A DNA stretch of 64,000 nucleotides. It comes from Streptomyces sp. JJ36. Lineage in GTDB: Bacteria; Actinomycetota; Actinomycetes; Streptomycetales; Streptomycetaceae. Position 1 is the stretch's first letter, and the number at the start of each line of letters is the position of its first letter. The DNA lies in contig NZ_JACYHE010000013.1 in the NCBI RefSeq assembly GCF_021696945.1, positions 50,970 through 114,969 of the forward strand, written 5' to 3'. A program made the position numbers and the translations under genes. The notes below the pieces were generated by a model. The model was given only the letters and a program-made list of their open reading frames with translations, was not told where the DNA came from and did no database searches. Positions 34,435 through 44,516 of this stretch are shown here, in pieces.

Positions 34435-35495
34435 GGCAAATCCTCTTCTCCGGAGTCATCGGACTCTTCCTGTCCCTCATCGGGACCCCCCTCCTGATCA
34501 AGCTGCTCGCCTCCAAGGGCTACGGGCAGTTCATCCGGGACGACGGGCCGCGCAACCACCACAGCAAGCGCGGCACGCCCACCATGGGGGGCATCGCCTT
34601 CATCCTGGCGACGCTGGCCGCGTACGCGCTGACCAAGCTGCTCACCGGCAGCCAGCCCACCTTCTCCGGCGTGCTGGTGCTCTTCCTCTTCGCCGGCATG
34701 GGCCTGGTCGGTTTCCTGGACGACTACATCAAGATCGTCAAGCAGCGCAGCCTCGGGCTGCGGGCCAAGGCGAAGATGGCGGGCCAGCTCATCGTCGGTG
34801 TCGCCTTCGCGGTCCTCGCGCTCAACTTCGCGGACGCCCGGGGCCTCACCCCGGCGTCCACCAAGCTCTCCTTCACCCAGGACTTCGGCTGGTCGATCGG
34901 CCCGGTGCTGTTCGTCCTCTGGGCGCTGTTCATGATCCTGGCGATGTCCAACGGGGTGAACCTCACCGACGGGCTGGACGGCCTGGCCACCGGTGCCTCC
35001 GTGATGGTGTTCGGCGCCTACACCTTCATCGGCGTCTGGGAGTACCAGGAGTCCTGCGCCAACCTGCCCACCGCCGGGCCCGGCTGCTACGAGGTGCGCG
35101 ACCCGCTCGACCTCGCCGTCGTCGCCGCGGCGCTGATGGGCGCCTGCTTCGGCTTCCTGTGGTGGAACACCTCGCCGGCCAAGATCTTCATGGGCGACAC
35201 CGGCTCGCTGGCCCTCGGCGGCGCCCTCGCCGGGCTGGCCATCTGCTCCCGCACCGAGCTGCTGCTCGCCGTGCTGGGCGGCCTCTTCGTGCTCATCACC
35301 ATGTCCGTGGTGATCCAGGTCGGCTCCTTCCGCCTGACCGGCAAGCGGGTGTTCAAGATGGCGCCCCTCCAGCACCACTTCGAGCTCAAGGGGTGGTCCG
35401 AGGTGCTGGTGGTGGTCCGCTTCTGGATCATCCAGGGCATGTGCGCCATCGTCGGCGTCGGCATCTTCTACGCGGGCTGGGCGGCGACCAATTGA
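34431..35495 (+). CDS. mraY: Phospho-MurNAc-pentapeptide translocase
   Basis: A 354-residue membrane enzyme with about ten helices. It transfers phospho-MurNAc-pentapeptide to undecaprenyl phosphate, giving lipid I. Signature segments are [19 protein letters not shown] (residues 38-56), [12 protein letters not shown] with the aspartates needed for Mg (near 100), [12 protein letters not shown] (near 180), [13 protein letters not shown] (near 255) and the C-terminal [12 protein letters not shown] histidine motif (near 310). Length and order are standard. It shares 4-nt overlaps with murF and murD. Confidence 0.97.
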   Translation: MRQILFSGVIGLFLSLIGTPLLIKLLASKGYGQFIRDDGPRNHHSKRGTPTMGGIAFILATLAAYALTKLLTGSQPTFSGVLVLFLFAGMGLVGFLDDYIKIVKQRSLGLRAKAKMAGQLIVGVAFAVLALNFADARGLTPASTKLSFTQDFGWSIGPVLFVLWALFMILAMSNGVNLTDGLDGLATGASVMVFGAYTFIGVWEYQESCANLPTAGPGCYEVRDPLDLAVVAAALMGACFGFLWWNTSPAKIFMGDTGSLALGGALAGLAICSRTELLLAVLGGLFVLITMSVVIQVGSFRLTGKRVFKMAPLQHHFELKGWSEVLVVVRFWIIQGMCAIVGVGIFYAGWAATN

Positions 35496-36943
35496 GCACC
35501 CCGCACGCCGAGGAGTTCACCGGGCGCCGGGTCACGGTCGCCGGGCTCGGGGTCAGCGGGGTCCCCGCGGCCCGCGCCCTGCACCGCTTCGGCGCCCGGG
35601 TCACCGTGGTCAACGGCGCCGACGGCGAACCCGCCCGCCGGCAGGCCGCGGAGCTGGAGGAGCACGGCATCGCCGTACGGCTGGGCGACGACCGCACGCT
35701 GCCGGAGGGCACCGAGCTGATCGTCACCACCCCCGGCTTCCCCCCGTCGAGTCCGCTGTTCGCGGCGGCCGCCGAGGCGGGCGTCCCGGTCTGGGGCGAC
35801 GTGGAGCTGGCCTGGCGGCTGCGCGGCCCGGACGCCGCGCCGTGGCTGGCCGTCACCGGCACCAACGGCAAGACCACCACCGTGCGGATGCTCGCCGCCA
35901 TCCTGGAGGCCGCCGGGCTGCGCACCGAGGCGGTCGGGAACATCGGCGTCTCCCTGGTCGACACCGTGCTCCGGCAGGAGGACGGCGAGGCGGCGTACGA
36001 CGTGCTGGCGGTCGAACTCTCCAGCTACCAGCTCCACTGGGCGCCGAGCGTCCGCCCGCACTCCGCCGTGGTGCTCAACGTCGCCCCCGACCACCTCGAC
36101 TGGCACGGTTCCATGGCGGCGTACGCCGCCGACAAGGGCCGGATCTACGAGGGCAACCGCGTCGCCTGCGTCTACAACACCGCCGACCCGGTCACCGAGC
36201 GGCTGGTGCGCGAGGCCGACGTCGTCGAGGGCTGCCGGGCCGTCGGCTTCACCCTGGGGAGCCCTGGCCCGTCCGAGTTCGGGGTGGTGGACGGCATCCT
36301 GGTCGACCGGGCCTTCGTCGAGGACCGGCACCACCGGGCGCAGGAGCTCGCGGAGGTCTCCGACGTCGCGACCGGCGCCCCGCACAACGTCGCGAACGCC
36401 CTCGCGGCCGCCGCTCTCGCCCGTGCCTTCGGGGTCCCGCCGGCCGCCGTACGCGGCGGGCTGCGCGCGTTCCGTCCGGAGGCCCACCGGATCGAGCACG
36501 TCGCGGACGTCGGCGGCGTCGGCTACGTGGACGACTCCAAAGCCACCAACACGCACGCCGCCGAGGCCTCCCTGGCCGCCTACGACTCCGTGGTCTGGAT
36601 CGCCGGCGGGCTCGCCAAGGGCGCGGACTTCGACGAGCTGGTCGCCCGGTCGGCGAAGCGCCTGCGCGGCGTCGTCCTCCTCGGGGCTGACCGGCACCTC
36701 GTCCGGCAGGCGCTCCGACGACACGCGCCGGATGTCCCGGTCGTGGACCTCGACCGGACGGACACTGGGGCGATGGCCGCCGCGGTCGGCGACGCCGCAC
36801 GCCTGGCCCGCCCCGGCGACACGGTGCTGCTGGCCCCGGCCTGTGCCTCGATGGACATGTTCACCAACTACATCCGGCGCGGCGAGGCCTTCGCGGCGGC
36901 GGTGCACGCGCTCACCGGCGGCCCCGCGGCCGGGGAGCGCTGA
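35492..36943 (+). CDS. murD: UDP-MurNAc-L-Ala--D-Glu ligase
   Basis: A 483-residue Mur ligase adding D-glutamate. The N-terminal Rossmann motif [17 protein letters not shown] is at residues 12-28, the ATP loop [19 protein letters not shown] near 125, and then [50 protein letters not shown] and [13 protein letters not shown] chose the rare TTG start at 35492 because it overlaps the mraY stop as TTGA, the same 4-nt coupling seen at neighbouring junctions, and no nearer ATG or GTG precedes the Rossmann strand. Confidence 0.93.
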   Translation: MSTPHAEEFTGRRVTVAGLGVSGVPAARALHRFGARVTVVNGADGEPARRQAAELEEHGIAVRLGDDRTLPEGTELIVTTPGFPPSSPLFAAAAEAGVPVWGDVELAWRLRGPDAAPWLAVTGTNGKTTTVRMLAAILEAAGLRTEAVGNIGVSLVDTVLRQEDGEAAYDVLAVELSSYQLHWAPSVRPHSAVVLNVAPDHLDWHGSMAAYAADKGRIYEGNRVACVYNTADPVTERLVREADVVEGCRAVGFTLGSPGPSEFGVVDGILVDRAFVEDRHHRAQELAEVSDVATGAPHNVANALAAAALARAFGVPPAAVRGGLRAFRPEAHRIEHVADVGGVGYVDDSKATNTHAAEASLAAYDSVVWIAGGLAKGADFDELVARSAKRLRGVVLLGADRHLVRQALRRHAPDVPVVDLDRTDTGAMAAAVGDAARLARPGDTVLLAPACASMDMFTNYIRRGEAFAAAVHALTGGPAAGER

Positions 36944-36992
36944 CGTCGCGTCCCCGGACCGCCGGCACGGGCGAAGAGGAGGGGACACGGAG

Positions 36993-38381
36993 ATGACCGC
37001 CGAACGGGCCGCCGGCCCCGCCGGGCGGCGTACGCGCCGCGTCCCGCGTACCGCGCTCCCCTCCGCGCCCGCGCCCCGGCGGCCGCCGCGCCGGCCCCCG
37101 CGGCAGCGGGAGGCCGGGCTGCAGGGGCTCGCCGGGCTCCCCACCCGCGCCCGCCGCGCCTGGGACCGCCCGCTGACCGCGTACTACCTGCTGCTCGGCG
37201 GCAGCCTGCTGCTGACCGGGCTGGGCCTGGTGATGGTCTTCTCCGCATCCCAGATCGAGGCGCTGCGGTCCGGCCTGGACTCCACCTACTACTTCCGCAA
37301 GCAGCTCTTCGCCGCGGTGCTGGGGGCCGGGCTCCTGCTGCTCGCCTCCCGGATGCCGCTGGCGCTGCATCGCGCCACCGCGTACCCGCTCCTGCTCGGT
37401 TCCCTGGTGCTGCTCTGCCTCGTCCAGGTGCCCGGGGTGGGCCACGCCGTCAACGGCAACCAGAACTGGATCCAGCTCGGCGGGCCCTTCCAGCTCCAGC
37501 CCAGCGAGTTCGCGAAGCTGGCGCTGGTGCTGTGGGGCGCGGACCTCCTGGCCCGCAAGGGGGAACGGCGGCTGCTCACCCAGTGGAAGCACCTGCTGGT
37601 GCCGCTGGTGCCCTGCTCCCTGCTGCTGCTCGGCCTCATCATGCTGGGCGGCGACATGGGCACCGCGATCATCGTCAGTGCGATCCTCTTCGGGCTGCTC
37701 TGGCTGGCGGGTGCGCCCACCCGGCTCTTCGCCGGGGTGCTCGGGGTGGCCGTCGCCCTCGGGCTGCTGCTGATCCGGAGCAGCCCCAACCGGATGGCGC
37801 GGCTCGGCTGCCTCGGCGCCACGGACCCGGGGCCGGACGACCGGTGCTGGCAGGCCGTGCACGGGATCTACGCGCTGGCCTCCGGCGGATGGTTCGGTTC
37901 CGGGCTCGGCGCGAGTGTGGAAAAATGGGGGCAACTCCCCGAACCGCACACCGACTTCATCTACGCCGTGACCGGGGAGGAACTCGGTCTGGCGGGGACG
38001 CTGTCGGTGCTCGCTCTCTTCGCGGCTCTAGGCTATGCGGGTATCCGCGTGGCCGGACGCACGGAGGACCCCTTCGTCAGGTATGCCGCGGGAGGCGTGA
38101 CCACCTGGATCACGGCGCAGGCCGGGATCAACATCGGTGCGGTGCTCGGCCTGCTGCCGATCGCCGGTGTCCCGCTCCCGCTGTTCTCCTACGGCGGGTC
38201 CGCCCTGCTGCCGACGATGTTCGCCGTCGGGCTGCTGATCGCCTTCGCGCGCAGCGAGCCCGCGGCGCGGGCGGCTCTGGCCGCGCGGCAGCCCGTGCTC
38301 GGCCTCGGCAGGAGACGGGCTGGGGTGAGATGGACGACGATGAGACGGCGGGCCGGACGCCCGCCGTCCGGAGAGCGGTGA
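36993..38381 (+). CDS. ftsW: Septal peptidoglycan polymerase FtsW
   Basis: A 462-residue SEDS family glycosyltransferase that polymerises lipid II at the septum with FtsI. Its N-terminal ~60 residues are basic and Pro/Arg-rich. Ten hydrophobic helices follow from about residue 68. SEDS marks include MVFSASQIEA, GNQNWIQLGGPFQLQPSEFAKLALVLW, GGDMGTAIIV, and, near the C-terminus, HTDFIYAVTGEELGLAG and LPLFSYGGSALLPTM. The start ATG follows GAGGAGGGG, 49 nt after murD. A WhiA/WhiB-type developmental control is known for ftsW in Streptomyces, but I cannot assign a site here. Confidence 0.95.
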   Translation: MTAERAAGPAGRRTRRVPRTALPSAPAPRRPPRRPPRQREAGLQGLAGLPTRARRAWDRPLTAYYLLLGGSLLLTGLGLVMVFSASQIEALRSGLDSTYYFRKQLFAAVLGAGLLLLASRMPLALHRATAYPLLLGSLVLLCLVQVPGVGHAVNGNQNWIQLGGPFQLQPSEFAKLALVLWGADLLARKGERRLLTQWKHLLVPLVPCSLLLLGLIMLGGDMGTAIIVSAILFGLLWLAGAPTRLFAGVLGVAVALGLLLIRSSPNRMARLGCLGATDPGPDDRCWQAVHGIYALASGGWFGSGLGASVEKWGQLPEPHTDFIYAVTGEELGLAGTLSVLALFAALGYAGIRVAGRTEDPFVRYAAGGVTTWITAQAGINIGAVLGLLPIAGVPLPLFSYGGSALLPTMFAVGLLIAFARSEPAARAALAARQPVLGLGRRRAGVRWTTMRRRAGRPPSGER

Positions 38382-38387
38382 ATTTCG

Positions 38388-39482
38388 GTGCATGTCGTAC
38401 TCGCCGGTGGGGGGACCGCCGGCCACATCGAGCCCGCGCTCGCCCTCGCGGACGCCCTGCGCAGGCAGGACCCGACCGTGGGCATCACGGCCCTCGGCAC
38501 GGAGCGCGGTCTCGAGACCCGGCTCGTCCCGGAGCGGGGGTACGAGCTCGAGCTGATCCCGGCGGTGCCGCTGCCGCGTAAGCCCACCCCCGAGCTGATC
38601 ACCGTGCCCGGGCGGCTGCGTGGCACCATCAAGGCCGCCGAGCAGATCCTGGAGCGCACCAAGGCGGACTGTGTCGCCGGCTTCGGCGGTTACGTCGCCC
38701 TGCCGGCCTATCTCGCCGCCAAGCGGCTCGGCGTCCCGATCGTGGTGCACGAGGCCAACGCCCGGCCCGGTCTGGCCAACAAGATCGGCTCCCGCTACAC
38801 GCGGTTCGTCGCCGTCTCCACCCCCGACAGCAAGCTGCGGCACGCCCGCTACGTCGGCATCCCGCTGCGCCGCTCCATCGCGACTCTGGACCGCGGCGCC
38901 GCACGCCCGGAGGGGCGGCAGGCCTTCGGCCTCGACCCCAACCTCCCGACGCTGCTGGTGACGGGCGGCTCGCAGGGCGCCCGCCGGCTGAACGAGGTCG
39001 TCCAGACCGCGGTTCCGCACCTGCAGCGGGCCGGCATCCAGATCCTGCACGCGGTCGGCCCGAAGAACGACCTGCCGCAGCTCGACCACATGCCCGGAAT
39101 GCCGCCCTATGTGCCGGTACCGTATGTGGACCGGATGGACCTCGCGTACGCCGCGGCGGACATGATGCTGTGCCGCGCGGGCGCGATGACCGTCGCGGAG
39201 CTCTCCGCCGTCGGACTGCCGGCCGCATACGTCCCGCTGCCCATCGGCAACGGCGAGCAGCGGCTCAACGCCCAGCCGGTGGTCAAGGCCGGCGGCGGGC
39301 TGCTGGTGGACGACGCCGAGCTGACGCCCGAGTGGATCAAGGAGAACGTGCTCCCGGTCCTGACCGACGCGCACCGGCTGCACGACATGGCCCGGTGCGC
39401 GGCCGAGTTCGGTCGCCGGGACGCGGACGAGCTGCTGGTCGGCATGGTGTACGAGGCGATGGCGGCGCGCCGGGAGGCGTAG
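38388..39482 (+). CDS. murG: UDP-GlcNAc--lipid I transferase
   Basis: A 364-residue GT-B glycosyltransferase that adds GlcNAc to lipid I to form lipid II on the inner face of the membrane. It begins [24 protein letters not shown], the first glycine-rich loop. [18 protein letters not shown] and [14 protein letters not shown] follow near residues 100-130, and the second glycine-rich loop [15 protein letters not shown] is near 187. The nucleotide-binding segment [28 protein letters not shown] is near 265. The GTG start is 6 nt after ftsW. Confidence 0.96.
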   Translation: MHVVLAGGGTAGHIEPALALADALRRQDPTVGITALGTERGLETRLVPERGYELELIPAVPLPRKPTPELITVPGRLRGTIKAAEQILERTKADCVAGFGGYVALPAYLAAKRLGVPIVVHEANARPGLANKIGSRYTRFVAVSTPDSKLRHARYVGIPLRRSIATLDRGAARPEGRQAFGLDPNLPTLLVTGGSQGARRLNEVVQTAVPHLQRAGIQILHAVGPKNDLPQLDHMPGMPPYVPVPYVDRMDLAYAAADMMLCRAGAMTVAELSAVGLPAAYVPLPIGNGEQRLNAQPVVKAGGGLLVDDAELTPEWIKENVLPVLTDAHRLHDMARCAAEFGRRDADELLVGMVYEAMAARREA

Positions 39483-39541
39483 CGGCAGCGTGAGGCGCGA
39501 GAGCGGGACAGGCGCGAGAGGCGCGAGAGGGCAGGGAGCGC

Positions 39542-40357
39542 GTGGCCGGACCGACGAGGACCGCCGAACGGCGCGGGCGCCGGGAGGGCGCACCGGCGCC
39601 GCGCCAGACCCGGGCGACCGGGCCGGCCGGGGAGCCGGCCGCCCGGCGCCTCCGGCTGCCGGGCCGCCGGGCCCTGCTGCCGGTCGCCGCCGTGGCCGTG
39701 TGCGCCGGCTTCGCGGTCTGGGCGCTCTACGGCTCCTCCTGGTTCCGGGTGGAGCAGGTCTCCGTGGACGGCACCCGGGTGCTGACGGAGCGCCAGGTGC
39801 GCGCTGCGGCCGGGGTTCCGCTCGGTACCCCGCTCGCCTCCGTGGACACCGCCCGGGTGGAGCAGCGGGTGCGCACCGCGCTGCGGCGTGTCGCCGAGGT
39901 ACGGGTGGAGCGGTCCTGGCCCGGCGGGATCGGCGTGAAGGTGACGGAGCGAAAGCCGGAACTGGTCCTGGAAAAGGCCGGAAAATACGTCGAAGTGGAC
40001 GCCGGAGGGGTGCGTTTTGCGGCGGTCGGGAAGCCACCCGGGGGAGTTCCGCTTCTCCGCATGGAGGCCCGCCGCTCGCCCTCCGCCCGGGCCTTCCCGC
40101 CGGCCGCGCTGCGCCGTGCCGCCGCCACGGTGGTGACCGCGCTGCCCGGTCCGGTGCGGGAGGAGACCCGGGTCGTGCGGGTCCGCTCCTACGACTCCGT
40201 CACCGTGGAGTTGACCGGTGGCCGTACCGTCCTGTGGGGCGGTCCCGGCCACGGTGCGGCGAAGGCGCGTGCGCTGACGGCGCTGCGGAAAGCCGCGAAG
40301 GACGCCCGGCACTTCGACGTCAGCGTGCCCAGCGCACCGGCGGTGTCCGGGAGTTGA
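39542..40357 (+). CDS. ftsQ: Cell division protein FtsQ
   Basis: A 271-residue bitopic divisome protein. About 40 basic N-terminal residues precede one membrane helix (ALLPVAAVAVCAGFAVWALY). The POTRA domain follows (FRVEQVSVDGTRVLTERQVRAAAGVPLGTPLASVDTARV pattern) and then the FtsQ domain with VERSWPGGIGVKVTERKPEL. It links the early Z ring to FtsL, DivIC and FtsW-FtsI. GGGAG lies upstream of the GTG start. It sits directly before ftsZ, as in all Streptomyces. Confidence 0.92.
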   Translation: MAGPTRTAERRGRREGAPAPRQTRATGPAGEPAARRLRLPGRRALLPVAAVAVCAGFAVWALYGSSWFRVEQVSVDGTRVLTERQVRAAAGVPLGTPLASVDTARVEQRVRTALRRVAEVRVERSWPGGIGVKVTERKPELVLEKAGKYVEVDAGGVRFAAVGKPPGGVPLLRMEARRSPSARAFPPAALRRAAATVVTALPGPVREETRVVRVRSYDSVTVELTGGRTVLWGGPGHGAAKARALTALRKAAKDARHFDVSVPSAPAVSGS

Positions 40358-40597
40358 CGTACATACGTGCAGGCCAGCACCCTGGATCAGCACTGCTCGG
40401 CCTGATCACATAGGGTGAAAAGAAAAACGGGAGGTTCGGCGTGTTCGTTGAACACCCAGCACTTGTCGACTTAGTGTCCGTTGCGAAGACTCCAGGGAAG
40501 TACAGGCACTGGTAACCCTAAACTGCACGGTTGGGGTTCGGGTCGGCGTTCGGACCGCCCCACAGGGATACGTAACTCGAGGCGAGAGGCCTTCGAC
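40358..40597 (+). promoter_or_regulatory. ftsZ promoter region
   Basis: This 240-bp gap is where Streptomyces coelicolor is known to have three ftsZ promoters, one induced for sporulation septation. Candidate -10 hexamers here are TAGGGT (40411-40416), TAGTGT (40472-40477) and TAAACT (40519-40524). A perfect palindrome, GTGTTC-GTT-GAACAC (40441-40455), could be an operator. Assignments are by eye. Confidence 0.5.
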
Positions 40598-41818
40598 GTG
40601 GCAGCACCGCAGAACTACCTCGCAGTCATCAAGGTCGTCGGTATCGGCGGCGGTGGCGTGAACGCCATCAACAGGATGATCGAGGTCGGTCTCAAGGGCG
40701 TCGAGTTCATCGCGATCAACACCGATGCGCAAGCCCTGTTGATGAGCGACGCCGACGTGAAGCTCGACGTGGGACGGGAGCTCACCCGCGGCCTCGGCGC
40801 GGGGGCCAACCCGGACGTCGGGCGCAAGGCCGCCGAGGACCACCGCGAGGAGATCGAGGAGGTCCTCAAGGGGGCCGACATGGTCTTCGTCACCGCGGGC
40901 GAGGGGGGCGGCACCGGCACCGGCGGCGCGCCCGTGGTCGCCAACATCGCGCGTTCCCTCGGCGCGCTCACCATCGGCGTCGTCACCCGTCCGTTCACCT
41001 TCGAGGGCCGCCGCCGGGCCAACCAGGCCGAGGACGGCATCGCGGCCCTCCGGGACGAGGTGGACACGCTCATCGTGATCCCCAACGACCGGCTGCTGTC
41101 CATCTCGGACCGCCAGGTCAGCGTGCTGGACGCGTTCAAGTCCGCGGACCAGGTGCTGCTCTCCGGTGTGCAGGGGATCACCGACCTCATCACCACCCCG
41201 GGCCTCATCAACCTCGACTTCGCCGACGTGAAGTCGGTCATGTCGGAGGCGGGGTCCGCCCTGATGGGCATCGGTTCGGCGCGCGGCGACGACCGCGCGG
41301 TCGCCGCGGCCGAGATGGCCATCTCCTCGCCCCTGCTGGAGGCGTCCATCGACGGCGCCCGCGGGGTGCTGCTGTCCATCTCCGGCGGGTCGGATCTCGG
41401 CCTGTTCGAGATCAACGAGGCGGCACAGCTCGTCAGCGAGGCCGCGCATCCCGAGGCCAACATCATCTTCGGCGCGGTGATCGACGACGCTCTCGGGGAC
41501 GAGGTGCGCGTCACGGTGATCGCGGCCGGGTTCGACGGCGGCCAGCCGCCGTCCAAGAACCGCGACAAGGTGCTCGGTGCCTACGGCGGCAAGGAGGAGA
41601 GCTCCTCCGCGGCCGCCCGGCCGCCGGCCGAGGAGCCGGAGCGGCCCGCCCTCGGGGTGCTGAGTCCGCGGGAGGACGACGCGACCACCCCGGTCGCCGA
41701 GCCGGCCCCGGGCGCGGCCGAGGTGCCGGCGCCCCCGCCGCAGCCCCAGGTACCGCCGGCCCGTCCCTATCAGGACAGCCAGGCAGAGGAACTGGACGTC
41801 CCGGACTTCCTGAAGTGA
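40598..41818 (+). CDS. ftsZ: Cell division GTPase FtsZ
   Basis: A 406-residue tubulin homologue forming the Z ring. The N-terminus [26 protein letters not shown] leads into the GTPase fold. The tubulin signature [12 protein letters not shown] is near residue 105 and the T7-loop [11 protein letters not shown] near 207. A disordered acidic linker from about 320 precedes the conserved C-terminal peptide (ELDVPDFLK) that binds SepF and other partners. The GTG start with GAGGCGAGAGG upstream gives the standard N-terminus. It is expressed in both vegetative cross-walls and sporulation ladders in Streptomyces. Confidence 0.98.
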   Translation: MAAPQNYLAVIKVVGIGGGGVNAINRMIEVGLKGVEFIAINTDAQALLMSDADVKLDVGRELTRGLGAGANPDVGRKAAEDHREEIEEVLKGADMVFVTAGEGGGTGTGGAPVVANIARSLGALTIGVVTRPFTFEGRRRANQAEDGIAALRDEVDTLIVIPNDRLLSISDRQVSVLDAFKSADQVLLSGVQGITDLITTPGLINLDFADVKSVMSEAGSALMGIGSARGDDRAVAAAEMAISSPLLEASIDGARGVLLSISGGSDLGLFEINEAAQLVSEAAHPEANIIFGAVIDDALGDEVRVTVIAAGFDGGQPPSKNRDKVLGAYGGKEESSSAAARPPAEEPERPALGVLSPREDDATTPVAEPAPGAAEVPAPPPQPQVPPARPYQDSQAEELDVPDFLK

Positions 41819-41834
41819 GCGGGACGCTTCCGCG

Positions 41835-42587
41835 GTGATACGACAGCAGGACACGGCCAGCGGCGCGCACTTCGCCTTCACCGACCGGTGGGGCGGGGTG
41901 AGCGCCGCTCCTTATGGCACCCTCAACCTCGGCGGCGCGGTCGGCGACGACCCCGCCGCCGTCCGGGAGAACCGCCGGCGGGCGGCCGCCGGACTGGGTC
42001 TCGACCCGGCCCGGGTGGTCTGGATGCGCCAGGTGCACGGCCGCACGGTGGCGGTCGTCGACCGGCCGTGGACCGGCGAGGGGGAGCCCGTCGACGGGGT
42101 GGTCACCACCCGCAGGGGCCTGGCGCTCGCCGTGCTGACCGCCGACTGCGTCCCCGTGCTGCTGGCCGAGCCGGTGGCCGGGGTGGCCGGGGCGGCACAC
42201 GCCGGCCGGCCCGGGCTGGTGGCCGGGATCGTCCCGGCGACGGTGCGCGCCATGACGGAACTGGGCGCCGACCCGGCGCGGATCGTCGCCCGCACCGGGC
42301 CCGCTGTCTGCGGCCGCTGTTACGAGGTTCCGGAGGAGATGCGCGCCGCGGTGGCCGGCGTGGTGCCCGGGGCGTACGCCACCACGCGCCGGGGCACACC
42401 GGCGGTGGATGTGGCGGCGGGCGTGCACGCCCAGCTCGCGGAGCTGGGGGTCACCACCGTGGAACAGTCGCCCGTGTGCACGCTGGAGTCGGGCGACCAC
42501 TTCTCGTACCGCCGGGACCGGACGACGGGCCGGCTGGCGGGCTATGTCTGGCTGGCCGAAGTGAGCGAAAGATCACACCATGAGTGA
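41835..42587 (+). CDS. pgeF: Multi-copper polyphenol oxidase / purine nucleoside phosphorylase family (YlmD/YfiH)
   Basis: A 250-residue YfiH/DUF152 protein. The family marks are FTDRWGGVSAAPYGTLNLGGAVGDD, VVWMRQVHGRTV (metal-site His), LTADCVPVLLAE (Cys) and AAHAGRPGLVAGIV (His), together forming the zinc site. Members are variously reported as laccase-like, as purine nucleoside phosphorylases, and as peptidoglycan editing factors that remove misincorporated L-Ser from precursors, which fits this cell-wall operon. The GTG start is 16 nt after ftsZ. It overlaps the next gene by 8 nt. Confidence 0.9.
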   Translation: MIRQQDTASGAHFAFTDRWGGVSAAPYGTLNLGGAVGDDPAAVRENRRRAAAGLGLDPARVVWMRQVHGRTVAVVDRPWTGEGEPVDGVVTTRRGLALAVLTADCVPVLLAEPVAGVAGAAHAGRPGLVAGIVPATVRAMTELGADPARIVARTGPAVCGRCYEVPEEMRAAVAGVVPGAYATTRRGTPAVDVAAGVHAQLAELGVTTVEQSPVCTLESGDHFSYRRDRTTGRLAGYVWLAEVSERSHHE

Positions 42588-43326
42588 GCAGGTGCCCGAG
42601 GGGGAGCGCAGGGCCGAACTGGCCGCCAGTCTCGCCCGGGTGGAGGAGCGCATCGCCCGCGCTTGTCGCGCGGCGGGGCGCGAGCGGGGGGACGTCACGC
42701 TGATCGTGGTGACCAAGACCTTCCCGGCGAGCGACGTACGGCTGCTGGCGGAGCTCGGCGTCCGGGACGTCGCCGAGAACCGCGACCAGGAGGCCGCGCC
42801 CAAGGCCGAGGCCTGTGCGGGGCTGCCGTTGCGCTGGCACTTCGTGGGCCAGCTCCAGACCAACAAGGCCAGATCGGTGGCGGCTTACGCCGACGCCGTG
42901 CACTCGGTCGACCGGGAGCGGCTGGTCGGCGCGCTCTCGGGTGCGGCGGTCCGTGCGGGACGCACGCTGGACTGCCTGCTCCAGGTGGCCCTCGACGCGG
43001 AGGCCGGGACGGCCGGGGCGGCCGGCCCCCGGGGCGGGGCGGCGCCGGAGCGGGTGCCGGAGCTGGCGGACGCGGTGGCCGCCGCCGAAGGTCTGCGGCT
43101 GGCGGGGCTGATGACGGTCGCGCCGCTCTCCGGCCCGTACGCGGGACGTCCCGGCGAGGCGTTCGAGCGGCTGGCGGAAATCTCAACCCGCCTGCGGGCC
43201 GGGCATCCTGCTGCGAACATGGTGTCAGCAGGGATGAGCGCGGACCTCGAGGAGGCAGTCGCGGCCGGTGCGACACATGTACGCGTCGGCAGTGCGGTAC
43301 TCGGAGTCCGACCGCGGCTCGGGTAA
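42580..43326 (+). CDS. YggS/PLPBP pyridoxal phosphate homeostasis protein
   Basis: A 248-residue single-domain alanine-racemase-fold protein. The PLP lysine is in [20 protein letters not shown] (near residue 47), followed by [19 protein letters not shown], the segment [14 protein letters not shown], and, at the C-terminus, [28 protein letters not shown]. The protein binds PLP and buffers its supply; no enzymatic activity is known. The gene is called ylmE in the dcw cluster. A Gly/Ala-rich insert of about 20 residues (near residue 145) interrupts the usual sequence. Confidence 0.92.
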   Translation: MSEQVPEGERRAELAASLARVEERIARACRAAGRERGDVTLIVVTKTFPASDVRLLAELGVRDVAENRDQEAAPKAEACAGLPLRWHFVGQLQTNKARSVAAYADAVHSVDRERLVGALSGAAVRAGRTLDCLLQVALDAEAGTAGAAGPRGGAAPERVPELADAVAAAEGLRLAGLMTVAPLSGPYAGRPGEAFERLAEISTRLRAGHPAANMVSAGMSADLEEAVAAGATHVRVGSAVLGVRPRLG

Positions 43327-43489
43327 CGTCGCCAAGCAAGTCGGACCACAGCAGAAAATATGGTCATTCCCGTCAAAACGGACTATTCGGGCGGCGGGGG
43401 CCACGTGGATCCAAGGCCACCGGCGACGGGAGCCTGGGGCCGCCCCCGCCGGGGGCAGGGGACCCACCACAGAGCGGAGGACGCAGTCA

Positions 43490-44119
43490 ATGGCCGGCGC
43501 GATGCGCAAGATGGCGGTCTACCTCGGCCTCGTGGAGGACGATGGGTACGACGGCCCGGGGTTCGACCCCGACGACGAGTTCGAGCCCGAGCCGGAGCCC
43601 GAGCGTGACCGTCGTCGGCAGGAGCCCCCCTCGCAGCACTCCCTGCAGAAGACCGAGCCCGAGGAGCCGGTGCGGATGGTGCCGCCGGCCCAGCGGGAGC
43701 GCGAGCCCTCGCCGCCTCCGGCGACGAGTGAAAGCGGACGAGGCGGGAGGATTGCTCCCGTGTCATCCATCACACCCGAACGTCAGAACCTGGAGAAGAG
43801 CGCACCGGTGATCATGCCCAAGGTCGTGTCCGAGCGGGAGCCCTACCGGATCACCACACTGCATCCCCGGACCTACAACGAAGCCCGTACCATCGGGGAA
43901 CACTTCCGTGAGGGCACTCCGGTGATCATGAATCTGACGGAGATGGACGACACGGACGCGAAGCGACTTGTCGACTTTGCGGCCGGTCTGGTCTTCGGTC
44001 TGCACGGAAGCATTGAACGGGTGACACAGAAGGTCTTCCTGCTGTCTCCTGCTAACGTCGATGTAACGGCGGAGGACAAGGCCCGCATCGCAGAGGGCGG
44101 GTTCTTCAACCAGAGCTGA
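43490..44119 (+). CDS. sepF: Cell division protein SepF
   Basis: A 209-residue Z-ring membrane anchor. The N-terminal [18 protein letters not shown] is the membrane-binding amphipathic helix. An acidic, Pro/Arg-rich linker spans about residues 20-110. The SepF core domain follows, with [58 protein letters not shown]. In actinobacteria, which lack FtsA and ZipA, SepF is the main membrane tether for FtsZ. The ATG at 43490 follows GCGGAGG and gives the canonical N-terminal helix. It lies 163 nt after the YggS gene. Confidence 0.96.
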   Translation: MAGAMRKMAVYLGLVEDDGYDGPGFDPDDEFEPEPEPERDRRRQEPPSQHSLQKTEPEEPVRMVPPAQREREPSPPPATSESGRGGRIAPVSSITPERQNLEKSAPVIMPKVVSEREPYRITTLHPRTYNEARTIGEHFREGTPVIMNLTEMDDTDAKRLVDFAAGLVFGLHGSIERVTQKVFLLSPANVDVTAEDKARIAEGGFFNQS

Positions 44120-44179
44120 GACGCAGGATCGAGGGAGACGGCCGCAGGGCCGCACGAGCCAGGGGAGAGGCGCAGCGAG

Positions 44180-44464
44180 ATGGCCATCGCACAGCAGGTG
44201 ATCTACATCGCGTTGTGGTGCTTCATGCTCGTGTTGATCTTCCGACTCGTGATGGACTACGTCTTCCAGTTCGCCCGCTCGTGGCAACCCGGCAAGGCGA
44301 TGGTGGTCATCCTGGAGGCCACCTACACTGTCACCGATCCGCCACTCAAGCTTCTGCGGCGGTTCATTCCGCCGCTGCGCTTCGGGGGCGTGGCGCTCGA
44401 CCTGTCCTTCTTCGTACTCATGATCATCGTCTACATCCTGATCAGCGTCGTGGCCGGGCTGTGA
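44180..44464 (+). CDS. ylmG: YggT/YlmG membrane protein
   Basis: A 94-residue protein with two hydrophobic helices (YIALWCFMLVLIFRLVMDYVF, then ALDLSFFVLMIIVYILISVVAGL). Between them lies the family motif TYTVTDPPLKLLRRFIPPLRFGGVALDLS. YlmG homologues affect Z-ring placement and nucleoid or plastid organisation, and the gene is regularly next to sepF and divIVA. The ATG follows AGGGGAGAGG. Confidence 0.93.
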   Translation: MAIAQQVIYIALWCFMLVLIFRLVMDYVFQFARSWQPGKAMVVILEATYTVTDPPLKLLRRFIPPLRFGGVALDLSFFVLMIIVYILISVVAGL

Positions 44465-44516
44465 ACGATTCCAATGGTCTTGCCGATATGCCGACGACTT
44501 ACGTTGAGGTGAAGAG

